Assembly (NCBI GenBank): GCA_030761205.1
Contig: JAULJL010000021.1
Coordinates: 9,219,160 to 9,283,159 of the forward strand
DNA length: 64,000 nt
Direction of reading: 5' to 3'
Source of the DNA: Fremontodendron californicum
Lineage: Eukaryota; Streptophyta; Magnoliopsida; Malvales; Malvaceae
In this document: positions 22,701 through 32,673 of the stretch, in pieces
Layout of the letters: each line of letters opens with the position of its first letter
Numbering within the stretch: position 1 is the first letter of the stretch
The notes under the pieces: model-generated
The model's input: the letters and a program-made list of their open reading frames with translations, nothing else
Databases searched by the model: none
What the model was told of the DNA's origin: nothing
Position numbers and translations under genes: made by a program

Positions 22701-24251
22701 CTTAGAAACAAACCCGTGTTAGACACATACCCGTGTCCAACACTCACACCCGAGTCCGAGTAACATAGGATGAAAAAACTCTAAAGAGGTTGAAAGACAT
22801 GTAATATGCAGACCTTCAGCAGGACCTCCCATGTCTTGAAGCTCAGGAACTTCTTCTGAGCATGCGTATTTGCAGACGTGTGAGTAAGTCAATGCCTATA
22901 TATGGATCATAAGTAAACAAATTACTTTCAAACTTCACAGACAATTTGCTAAAACTTGGACATGAAAGTAATGAAAGTAACTTAACAAATAAAGAAAAAA
23001 ATTAGGTGGCAGAAAAGGGAATTCCTTTTAGGCACTTTGGCTATTCTAAGTATATGATTTACCTACTTTTTCCTGTGATTTGGAACTGAAGTGTCAAAAA
23101 AGGCTATCTAGAAGTCAAAATAATATTCTTCATCAAAATGGCAGTTGAAAAGCTTATAAAAGAAGACTTTAAATAACCACTAAATTGTCAATAGGAGCCC
23201 TTTTTGTTGTTAAATTCTAACCTCAAATAGAAGCTTGTTGGCAAGCATATCCACAGCAAGTTGCTCATCTCCAAAGGAATTTACACAAGCTGTACCTCCA
23301 CAGGAAGCTGTCCTAACTTTGAAAGCAATTGTCCTTAATGCTTCTCCCATGCATATCATCAAACTAATCAGTCCCTTGTCTGGGGTTGCCTTTGTAAGGA
23401 ACTCTTCCTACAACCATTTAAAACCATTCAAATTAACTTTTTCTACTGATTCAAGTAGCCAAAACCAAACTAGCAAAGTTTTTTTTTTTTTTCCTGGGAT
23501 ATATAGGAGAAGAGGTTACAGATATTGGGACTCGAATTTAGAACCTGTTGCATATATCACTTCTTAAAAGTGACTGCATGAACCAACTAGACTAAACTCT
23601 GGATTCAACTACCAAAGTTTTACTATGTTAACTTACCAGACTGTCTCCAATCTCACATCTGGTCCCAAGGGGAGAGTTCTTTGTCTTTGAAACCTTCAAT
23701 GATGACCTTGGGACAACCCTCAGTGATTCCCCAAACAGTGAACTTGATTTAAGGCTCTGCCATATATTTTCAGTACAACCCTTTATTGAAATACTCATGG
23801 CAAAATGATTTATAAAGAGTACTAAAGTTAAAATGAAAATATTCACATCAAGCATTCAAGCCCCTTTGCATATAAACTGTTCCTCATCCTACTAAAGCCA
23901 AGCATGCATGATCTATGGTACTCAGATTTGAGTGTGAGTGTCGAACACGGGCATGTGTCCGACACGGATATATTCAATTTTTTCTAAAATTTTCATGTAT
24001 TTTTAAAAGGTTTTTGGAAGATCATATTTCTATACCTATTTCCTGATAGGACAAGGGTTTCGGACAAAAATACTTTAAAAAAAATGAAAAATCGGAACAA
24101 TATAATGCATGATATTAACTGAAATAAATAATCATACCCTTGAGCTGAAGGATGGAGATATTGATGGTGGGGAGACTAATGCAGTGGAATGCTTAGAGGT
24201 AACACTAGGAAGAACAATCCCACGTGCATAGCACGTGACACCAGTCTCCAT
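19778..24251 (-). CDS. Sedoheptulose-1,7-bisphosphatase, chloroplast precursor
   Basis: This Calvin-cycle enzyme removes the C1 phosphate of sedoheptulose-1,7-bisphosphate in the stroma. Eight exons join in phase: 24138-24251, 23637-23756, 23222-23407, 22814-22895, 22129-22350, 21152-21252, 20371-20442 and 19778-20059. They give 392 residues, matching plant SBPase. Residues 1 to about 60 are a Ser-rich plastid transit peptide (METGVTCYARGIVLPS). The thioredoxin-regulated pair C114/C119 lies in ASCGGTACVNSF. The metal and catalytic motif FDPLDGSS is at 173-180. The C-terminus carries AKAKLRLLFEVAPLGF and YGSKNEIIRFEETLYG. The cysteine pair near the N-terminus separates it from chloroplast FBPase, whose regulatory loop is elsewhere. 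The introns carry family A copies (20149, 21463, 22418/22495, 23913) and a family C element. One copy abuts the exon 7 splice donor. Confidence 0.97.
20149..20363 (+). mobile_element. Family A MITE copy touching an SBPase splice donor
   Basis: Long-subtype copy with a perfect 8-bp duplication TATATACC (20141-20148 and 20364-20371). The right duplicate contains the last exon base and GT donor of SBPase exon 7 (minus strand CAG|GTATATA). The left end carries an extra GAGTGCGAGTGTCGGACTC repeat. Confidence 0.95.
20512..20931. mobile_element. Family C hAT-like MITE, in SBPase intron 6
   Basis: A 420-bp element full of CGGATATCCGAATCC motifs. Ends are TATACGGATGGTAACGG and CCATTGCCATCCTTA, an inverted repeat of the TAGGGATGGCAA kind. 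The perfect 8-bp duplication AATAAGAG lies at 20504-20511 and 20932-20939. It lies about 70 bp beyond exon 7 in the intron preceding it. Confidence 0.9.
21463..22101 (-). mobile_element. Family A MITE copy split by a nested element, in SBPase intron 5
   Basis: The outer copy runs from CTATGTTTCTCCTACTC to AAGTAAGAAAG and has the perfect duplication CTAATATC (21455-21462 and 22102-22109). A 426-bp family C element interrupts it at CCAAAT. Confidence 0.92.
21563..21988. mobile_element. Family C hAT-like MITE nested in a family A copy
   Basis: A 426-bp element with ends TAGGGATTGCAACGGATC and TTTAAATTGCCATCCCTA. The 8-bp duplication ATCCAAAT (21555-21562, 21989-21996) is perfect and derives from family A sequence. 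Interior CGGATATCTGAATCCGC motifs match the 20512-20931 member. Confidence 0.93.
22418..22769 (-). mobile_element. Family A MITE copy (outer), left end lost, in SBPase intron 4
   Basis: It starts inside the element (TTCATGAAGTATCTATGTCC), is interrupted at CCCCCAAG by another family A copy, resumes at CATGAAAAACTTAG and ends CCGAGTAACATAG. About 15 bp of element sequence expected between the two parts is missing. Confidence 0.85.
22495..22690 (+). mobile_element. Family A MITE copy nested inside another family A copy
   Basis: Complete long-subtype copy (CTATGTTACTCGGACTTGG to GAGTCGGAGCAGCATAG) in the opposite orientation to its host copy. No 8-bp duplication is seen; the junction instead shows loss of host element bases. 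Confidence 0.9.
23913..24105 (+). mobile_element. Family A MITE copy, in SBPase intron 1
   Basis: Diverged but complete copy with a perfect flanking duplication TGCATGAT (23905-23912 and 24106-24113). Its right end lies 33 bp from the exon 1 splice donor. Confidence 0.9.
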
Positions 24252-25560
24252 AGTTGCCAAAAAAAAGTTAAAAGTTCTTTTTATTAACAGAATTGGAACT
24301 TCAAAAGGAAGAAGAAATTAATCTGCATGAAACTTGATATCAATCTTCAAAAATCTCTTGCTTGTAGTAATGAGAAGTGCTTGAAAGTCGAGTAGGATAG
24401 TAGATAAGCAGTTAACCTTGTTGTGACACGTGGCAGATGGTGAGAGGCTAGGCCTAAAATCAAGTGGGGAAATTGGGGAAGGGGAAGGGAGTGAGCTTCA
24501 ATTAGCATCTCTCATTAATGTGTGGCTATGGTCCAATATTTCAAGAGATGTGATAGGGAAGGCTATGCCTTTGGAATAGTGCTGATAATTTGTGTATTTA
24601 TTGTGATGTTTATAGTTTTTATTTATTTATTTATTATAATTGTGTTTAAAATGTTATATATTTATATAATTTTGATACATTAATAATTCATATTATATAT
24701 TTATATAAATTTTAACATATTCGTGTATTCATATCGTATTCATGTCATATTAAATTTTAATTATATTTTTCGTTCATATTTATATAGTATTCAAAATTAT
24801 CATATCTATTTAAACTTTCTTTTTTAACTGCCTTTGTTTTTGCATATGTAATGTTGTTAGCATGGGAAGTGGGAACTTGGAGAGGACCACAATTACATCA
24901 CCATTTTCTTGATTCATTGTATAATGTGCCATTTAATTTGCAGATACTTCCTTCAAGGTTAATTATTAGGAAAAAAGAGAACAAAAATTGAATTAGAAAG
25001 TGGGTGGATAATGGCTATGATTTTTCGAAGTTGGAATTTGAGAAAAAATTTCAATTAGAAAATCATTAGAGATTAGAGATTAAATCAGTTAATTAAAAAT
25101 TTTAAGATTTATTCATGTAAGTAAAATTATTCCTATAAAAAATGTGATTAAAAGTTAGTAATACATTTCACCATAATCAATAATTTTAAATTAAGCCAAC
25201 GTGAATTATTGATAGAATGTTGAATCTTTAATTTTAATAATTAAGGTTTAATCTCCGACAATCTCAATTATTATAAAATAAAAGAACTCCAAGTTCAAAT
25301 AAGTGCATTATAAATAAGATCAACCTTGATTAATTGTGTAATATCATATTCAATCATGATTTGTGATAGTATTTAAGTTTGATTACTTAAATGGCTGATT
25401 TGGATTAACACAGATTACAATCAAAAGGCTTCAATTTTCACACACAAAAAAAAAAAAAAAGTGAGAACCACAAAATTTGGGCTTTGTCTACTATTTGGGC
25501 TGTTCTTAAATTAGACTAAAACAAAATTTAAACCCAAAGAAGAAACCCAAATTGTTTGGG
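24252..25560. other. Divergent promoter region, SBPase and adenylosuccinate lyase
   Basis: The two genes are transcribed away from each other across about 1.4 kb. It contains a CACGTGGCA element at about 24427 (a G-box-like core), a reverse family B remnant at about 24640-24815 and AT-rich DNA. No gene seen. Confidence 0.55.
24640..24815 (-). mobile_element. Family B MITE remnant
   Basis: Reverse-orientation copy: TTTATATAAATTTTAACATATTCGTGTATTC and, at its right end, AAAATTATCATATCTA. The ends are degraded. Confidence 0.5.
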
Positions 25561-25676
25561 TTTTGAAGATTAGGGTTTATACCTCAAAAAACCTGTGAAA
25601 AATCACCTCCAAGCACACTCCATTTCCGCCCTGATTTCAACCTCTCTTTCACAGTTCAAAGCTCTGCTCTTTTTCT

Positions 25677-28600
25677 ATGGAGGCCAGGGTTTCTTCTGGG
25701 TTTTTAACCAAAAATCAAGCCCCACTTTTAAGCCCTATACAACCAAGAAAGCTCCAATCTTTGAGAAACATATCTAGTTTGTACAATACTAAACGTACCC
25801 ATAAATTCTCAAATGCTTCCTTTCAGCTTTCCACAGCTTTTTCAAGCAAAAGTCATGGTTTCAGTCAGGTTGATTCATTTATCCTTGCTTTAGGTTTTTC
25901 AAAATTGATTTTTTTTGTCTTAATTTTGATTTTGATTTTTTTTGATTTTTTATGATGGAAGTCTGTTTCTGTTTGAGTTTTGTAAACAAAAAAGTTGAGC
26001 TTTTTCTTAATCTGGTTATTATTAAATTTGACGTTTAAGGTGGTAAATGTGAGTTTTAACAAATACCCACTTTTTTTTTTTTATTGTTTAATCTCTCATC
26101 TATGATTATCTAGTGAATTGCAAGAGGCCTTTTGTTTTGTTTTCTCCTTTTTTTTTTGGGTGCAAGTTTAGATTTTTTTTGTATTGTGTTGTAGGTGATT
26201 AATATATCTGGAAATGATTCTCGCGAGTTCGAGTTATCGAATTTGACAGCACTATCGCCTTTGGATGGTCGTTATTGGGGTAAAGTGAAGGACTTGGCTC
26301 CCTATATGAGTGAATATGGGCTTATTTACTTTAGGGTTCTTGTTGAGGTAATTAACTAATCTGCATTCTCTTAGTATATTCATTTTGTAAAGTAATTTCG
26401 CTTCAAATTATTGGTTCTATATGCCTACTAGTCCTTAAGGGCTTTCAGTCTTTCATTTTTTTGCACATTGTTTGATATGGATTGTTTTTGATAACTTGAT
26501 CAATGTTGAAGCAATCCTAATTCATATACATATTAGAAATTGAAATTGATTATAGAATTTCGGCTTAGCATAGTGAATTATGAGTTGCTTGAACTTCAAC
26601 TGTGATAGATCTGAAGCTGACCGTCATAATTTCATCGCAAATATTTGGAAAATGTGGGTGCCATGAATCAAAGAGTAACACAAATTCTGTAACACTTGAT
26701 TGGAGGTTGCCAACTTTAGGAATGAGTTGGTGAAATGTAAATGAAATGAGCACACTTGTGGTTGATTATAAAGTACAATAACTGGTTTCAAAACCCAATC
26801 AAGTTAAAATCCGTGTATATTTTCATCATATAAGTCAATGAACTTCATTTTCTTTCTTTTGTTCCTTCTTGAAGGGACCCTTTTTAAATATAAATACTCT
26901 GTCAGATTAAATGGTTGTTGAAGCTTTCACAAATTCCTGAAGTCATTGAGGTCCCAAGCTTCAGTGCCGAAGCTCAGTCTTATTTGCAAGGATTGATTGA
27001 TGGATTTAACATGGATGACGCCTTGGAAGTTAAAAGAATAGAGAGAGTAACTAACCATGATGTAAAAGCAGTGGAATACCTTTTGAAACAGAAATGCCAA
27101 TCACATCCGGAGATTGCCAAGGTTGATTACTTATTTCCTCTATATGTGACACACTATCCTTTCTGTTTGACTTAAATTGATGATAATAATCTTTGAGAAT
27201 TTTAGTATCAAATTACATTTTCTCTCTGGTTTCAGGTGCTTGAGTTTTTCCATTTTGCTTGCACATCTGAGGACATAAACAACCTTGCCCATGCATTGAT
27301 GTTGAAAGAAGCAATGACCAAAGTCATGTTTCCAACTATGGATAAATTGATTGAGGCAATATGTAAGACAGCTAAGGCTAATGCAAGCATTTCTATGCTT
27401 TCTCGCACACATGGCCAGGTAGAAGGGTAATTTCATGCTTGGAACTAATCATCTCACTCTTAATGTGTCATAAGCTACTCAGCAAATAATATTTTGATTC
27501 ATGCATTGGTCTTGGAACTCTCAAGTTTATCACTATAACACTTTTTTTTTTTTTTCATAGAGAGAGAGGAAGAGAGAGCATGCTTTATCCCAAGATTGCT
27601 TACTTTTCTTTGTGGTTTCTTAATTGTGTATGATTTGTTACTATTACTCTATGTTACTCGGACTCGGTGTGAGTGTCGGACACGGGTATGTGTCCGACAC
27701 GGGTTTGTTCAATTTTTTCTAAGATTTCCATGTATTTGGAGGGTTCTTGGAAGATCATATCTCCATACCCATGTCCGGAAATGTGTCGGACACTGATACT
27801 TCAAGAAAAATGAAGAGTCAGAGCAACATAACTATTACTTACTCTAGAAAAGCTGTTATCACCTGATCACATAAATCTTTTGGTTTCTTTCAGCCAGCTT
27901 CACCTACAACCTTAGGAAAGGAGATGGCTATTTTTGCTGTCAGGCTAAGCAGAGAAAGGCGAGATATTTCTCAAGTTGAGATGATGGGAAAGTTTGCTGG
28001 TGCAGTTGGAAATTACAATGCACATCTTGTTGCATATCCTAATGTTAACTGGCCTCAAATTGCAGAAGAGTTTGTGAATTCTCTTGGAATAAAGTTTAAC
28101 CCCTATGTTACTCAGGTATGTATCCTTCACTCCTTCCTCTTATTTAGTAAAAGTATAAATGACAGTTGAAGGAATGACACTTCTAGTTAGCCTCGTATGG
28201 ATATGGTCAGTAAAGAGTTTATGTGCTTCACCTGGAATACAACTGGTGAAAGGGCAATCTAGTCAAAGGTTGATATATTCTTCTGATTTTATATATCTGG
28301 TTTTTGCTTGTTTGCAGATTGAGACGCACGATTATATGGCAAAACTTTACTCCGCAATTACCCGGTTTAACAATATATTGATTGACTTTGACAGAGATGT
28401 ATGGGGTTACATTTCTTTAGGATACTTTAAGCAGGTGAGTGTTTTGATCCAAGAAGTTGCCTTAAATTTATAAATATCATTATTATGCCAACCTAAAATC
28501 TTTTCGTGCTTTAAATTTGGAGCAGATAACTAAGGCTGGTGAGATTGGCTCATCAACAATGCCTCATAAAGTAAACCCTATTGATTTTGAAAACAGTGAA

Positions 28601-30097
28601 GGTAATCTTGGTAAGGCTAATGAAGATCTATTGTACCTGAGTATGAAGTTGCCTATTTCGCGTTGGCAGGTAAGACCATATCCTGTTTTTATTTTAATAT
28701 TTTTTTATTTTAGATAGCTGCTTAATTTTATGCATGTACATTTCATAGCTTATTACTAGGAGTCTATTCTAACAATAATAAATTTCTTCTTGTGTTGAAT
28801 TTGCAGCGAGATTTGACTGATTCAACTGTCTTAAGGAACATGGGGGGAGGACTAGGCCATTCTCTTCTTGCTTACAAAAGTGCATTACAAGGAATAGCAA
28901 AGCTCCAGGTACGCCACATAACAGAAAATTTCCAATCTCCTTGAAGTGCATCGTGATTATTTTAGTGCTGAAGTTATATAATGTTGCTTAACTATCTGTG
29001 AAATTTTGGACTCTGTGATACATCAATGATGGTATCATGGTAAGGCACATTAGTATGTTTTCTTCAACTCATAATGCACTATGTTACTCGGACTCGGATG
29101 TGTCGGACATGGATATGTGTCCGACACGGGTATGTTCAATTTTTTCCAAGATTTCCATGCATATGAAGGGTCCTTGGAGGATCATATCCCCATACCCATG
29201 TCCGGATATGCGTCAGATACGGATGTCGAACACAGTACTTCAAGAAAAATGAAAAGTCGGAGCAATATAGTGAGTGGGCAGCTTGATATCACTTATGAAG
29301 CAACAGCTCTTACTGATTCTTCTCCAAATTGCAGTATTGCTTTATTTTGAAAGTTTGCTATGCTGCATACTTCCATCCCATTTAAACTCCCTTTTCATTC
29401 TAGGTTAATGAAGCTCGGTTAAGTGAAGACTTGAACCGGGCATGGGAGGTACTAGCAGAGCCAATACAGACTGTATGTATTTTCTTGTCTTAATTTACCT
29501 TATCTGTATCTTGATTCATCTTTTTTTTAAGCATAACGTAGCCAGCAGGTTAGATCCTCTGGGTTGATACATTCTATGTTACTCGGACTTGGGTGTGAGT
29601 GTCGAACACGGGATGTGTGCGACACGGATATGTTTGATTTATTTTAAGTTTTTTCATGTATTTGGAGGGTCTTTGGGGGATCATATCCCTATACCCATAT
29701 CCGAATATGCGTCGGACATGGGTGTCGGACACGGGTACTTCAAGAAAAATGAGGAGTCGGAGCAATATAGGATACATTAGTAGCTTGGATGGGATGCTAA
29801 TGCTCAAACTCTCGTTTTTGTTTCTCTTTTTATTTAACTTATTATGTGTAGGTCATGCGGAGATACGGTGTTCCGGAGCCTTATGAGAAGCTAAAGGAGC
29901 TAACCAGGGGAAGGGCAGTTAACAAAGAAAGTATAAGGGAATTTATTGAAGGCTTGGATTTACCCAAAGAAGCCAAGACCCATCTTTTGAAGTTAACACC
30001 ACATTCCTACGTTGGAGCAGCCATTGAATTAGCCAGGACAGTAGATTCAACTGTGAACTTGATCAATGGAATCAAGGTCTTAGAAACATGTAGTTGA
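25677..30097 (+). CDS. Adenylosuccinate lyase, plastid-targeted
   Basis: The enzyme acts twice in purine synthesis, splitting SAICAR and adenylosuccinate with release of fumarate. Ten exons join in phase: 25677-25868, 26195-26347, 26906-27121, 27236-27418, 27894-28115, 28318-28434, 28526-28669, 28807-28908, 29404-29472 and 29852-30097. The product is 547 residues. Residues 1 to about 64, all of exon 1, are Ser/Lys-rich and look like a plastid transit peptide. The catalytic core has ALSPLDGRYWGKV at the start of the mature enzyme, FACTSEDINN, SRTHGQPASPTT, and the superfamily loop GSSTMPHKVNP (369-379) with its catalytic serine. This is the bacterial PurB-type arrangement, as in other plants. 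The stop codon TGA at 30095-30097 lies only about 8 bp before a family A copy. The start is the first ATG of exon 1 in frame with the core. Confidence 0.97.
27649..27831 (+). mobile_element. Family A MITE copy, in adenylosuccinate lyase intron 4
   Basis: Long-subtype copy with a perfect duplication CTATTACT (27641-27648 and 27832-27839). The last base is A instead of G. Confidence 0.93.
29079..29270 (+). mobile_element. Family A MITE copy, in adenylosuccinate lyase intron 8
   Basis: Complete long-subtype copy. The flanks (ATAATGCA and TGAGTGGG) do not match, so one flank has changed or the copy arose by recombination. Confidence 0.88.
29574..29770 (+). mobile_element. Family A MITE copy, in adenylosuccinate lyase intron 9
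   Basis: Complete copy with the perfect duplication GATACATT (29566-29573 and 29771-29778). It ends 81 bp before exon 10. Confidence 0.95.
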
Positions 30098-30105
30098 AAG
30101 AATCA

Positions 30106-30275
30106 ATTACTCGGACTCGGAGGTGAGTGTCGGATACGGGTCTGTGTCCGACACGGGTTTGTTCAATTTTTTTTTAAATTTTTTCATATATTTTGAGGAT
30201 CATACCTCATATCCTTGTTGGATACGGGTGTCGAACACGAATACTTTAAAAAAAATCAAGAGTCGGAATAACATA
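30106..30275 (+). mobile_element. Family A MITE copy, directly after adenylosuccinate lyase stop codon
   Basis: It starts TTACTCGGACTCGGAGG without the first CTATG bases and ends GAGTCGGAATAACATA. It has lost part of the middle (CATATTTTGAGGATCATACC). It lies inside the expected 3' untranslated region. Confidence 0.85.
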
Positions 30276-31740
30276 AGAAAGAAGTAGTCATGAAACTAAT
30301 TGTTTAACCGCCAATTTAGTGTTAGTTGCAATGCACCATATATGAGAGGGATTGTGATAGTGATAATTATTCTTAAAAACAAGGTTCAGACAGGATCATT
30401 TGCATTGATTTTGAACTCTGAGCTGAAATTTTGTAAGCGGTCGTTCGGTCTTAATGAAAATAAACTTGAAATTGTTGAGCACAAAGCTTCTGTTCCTAAA
30501 TTTTCCCCCCATTTCCCGAAGATACTTTGATCAAACACAGTATCTATTATTGCAAAAAAAAAAAAGTTTTGCAGTTAATGCTAAAACTTTAAAAATGCAT
30601 TTACAAGGGTCAAGACAAGAGTAAGTAAAAACTTTTTTTGATAAGCACCAAGGAGACCAAAGAAAAAACACCGACAAGACAGCATTCAGTTAAAAGTAAT
30701 GTAAAGCTTAAAAAAAATTGACATTGTCTGAAAACAAACTAGGGTCAACGTTTTGAATTTAATCTAAAACCCAATTTTTTCCGAACCCTGGGAAATTTTG
30801 GGATAAACTTTTTTACGTTGAGTTTAAAATAAATTTTATTATATATAACTACGATAAGATTATATATAAATATAATAAATTATTATATTTATATTTAATT
30901 TTTTTATATATAAATATGATAAATTATATATAAATATGATAAATTACATATAACATGATAATTATATATAAATATGATAAATTATATGTAAACATTATAA
31001 ATTATATATAAACATGACGTATTTGTCATGTTTATATGTAATTTTTTAAATAATTTTTTTTATATATAAATATGACACAAATTACACATAAACATAATAA
31101 ATTATATATATATATATATATATAATGAAACTTAGCTTTCCTTATAATTTTTTCGAGGGTTTATATGAAAAACATGCTTTCCATAAAAAGTTATTGTTAA
31201 ATGGTTTAATAAATAAAAGTTATTTGAAAAAAAAAATGAATAATTAGAAATTATTATAAAAGATATTGTAAAGATAAAATTACTCTTAACGAAAAAACTT
31301 ATTTTTCCTTTCTCTTTTATTAAGAAAATATTATTTTTTAAAAATTTTAATTGAAAATAATTTTAAAAATAAAATATTTAAATATATTTTTTTTAAAATT
31401 TTAAAAAATTTTAAAAAATAAAAAAAAAATAATTTTAGGCATATTATTTTTATTATTTAAAATTTTTTAATTAAAAAAAGTAAATAACAAAAATAAAAAA
31501 TTTATTTTTTAAAATTAAAAATCTTTTATTTTCAAAATATTTATTTTTTAATTAAAAAATAAATTTTAAAAAAAATTATCAAAAATAATTTTATCTTTAC
31601 AATATTTTTTATAAAATTTTTATTTTTTTTTCAAATCATTTTTATTCATTATAAGATATATTTTTCATATTTACCCTTTTTCCAATGCTAAACTGGTCCT
31701 TATTTGACAAAGTAAAGCCGAACCTGTTCCATCAATCCAA
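30276..31740. other. AT-rich intergenic region
   Basis: No gene seen. It holds a degenerate AT-rich tandem array around 30880-31110 (unit like AAATATGATAAATTATATAT), then strongly A/T-biased DNA to about 31680 that forms partly inverted arms (AAAAATAAT and ATTATTTTT blocks). Confidence 0.55.
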
Positions 31741-31927
31741 ACATAACATAGCAGAGATTTTTTTCTCCTCTTTGTCTTTGTCTTTGTCTTTTCCTTTTAT
31801 CTCAGTCTTCTTTAAATCCCCATAAGACCCTTTGACTCTTTTTAACTCTCATTTCATCTTATTTTCTTTCTCTTATGTTTCTGTTTCTTCTTATTTCATA
31901 GATCCAGGGACTTCTTCTTCTATCAAG
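31741..31927 (+). other. Probable 5' untranslated exon of the LIM gene
   Basis: Pyrimidine-rich leader (CTTTGTCTTTGTCTTTGTC) ending ATCAAG|GTACAT. A matching acceptor lies at about 32591-32594 (TGAGCAG), 80 bp before the LIM start codon. The leader would then contain a 0.67-kb intron. This is inference from splice-like sites. Confidence 0.45.
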
Positions 31928-32302
31928 GTACATTTTTTTAATTTCCTTTTTCAAGTTTCAATTTTAACCCATTTTTGTTTGCTTTTGTTACTATCTTTTG
32001 ATCATTTCTTTTGGGTTATTTTTTTTGGTTATAAGTTTTCCGAATTAGATCAGCTAACTGGGTTTTGCATGGGATTTTTGTTATGTTTATAATTCTTTTT
32101 GAAGTCCCAGATCGGGTCTTTTCAGAATGCTAGGAAAAGGAAATGAGGATTAAAGTTTATAAAGTTTCTGAGATTTATGTTTTGTATTGCTTTTACTGTT
32201 AAAAACGGAGTATAAAAAGCTTAGCTTTGCTTGAGTTTAGAAAGCCAATACTGGCTCTATGGATTGCCATCTATGTTTTTTTTAACCCATAATGATTGAA
32301 TT

Positions 32303-32483
32303 CTATGTTGTTCTCACTCTTCATTTTTTTTGAAATATCAGTATCCGACATCCGTGTCCGACTCATATCCATACATGCGTATTAAGATATGATCTTCCAA
32401 GGATTCTCCAAATTCATGAAATCTTTGAAAAAAAATTAAACATAGCCGTGTCTGGCACTCAAACTCGAATCCGAGTAACATAG
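32303..32483 (-). mobile_element. Family A MITE copy, in LIM gene 5' leader intron
   Basis: Complete copy with the perfect duplication ATTGAATT (32295-32302 and 32484-32491). Confidence 0.93.
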
Positions 32484-32673
32484 ATTGAATTAGCTGATTC
32501 AAAGTTCTAAACTCTATAGGGCAATTTTGTTGAATTTGACATAATCTGATTCTGAATTGTGTTTTTGTTTGTTTGCTTTAACATCTTTGAGCAGTTAATA
32601 TTGGCAAATATAAGAGAGGAAATTGAATTAAATAAAGAACTGTAGGATTATATCTAAAAAACATATTGGAGCC

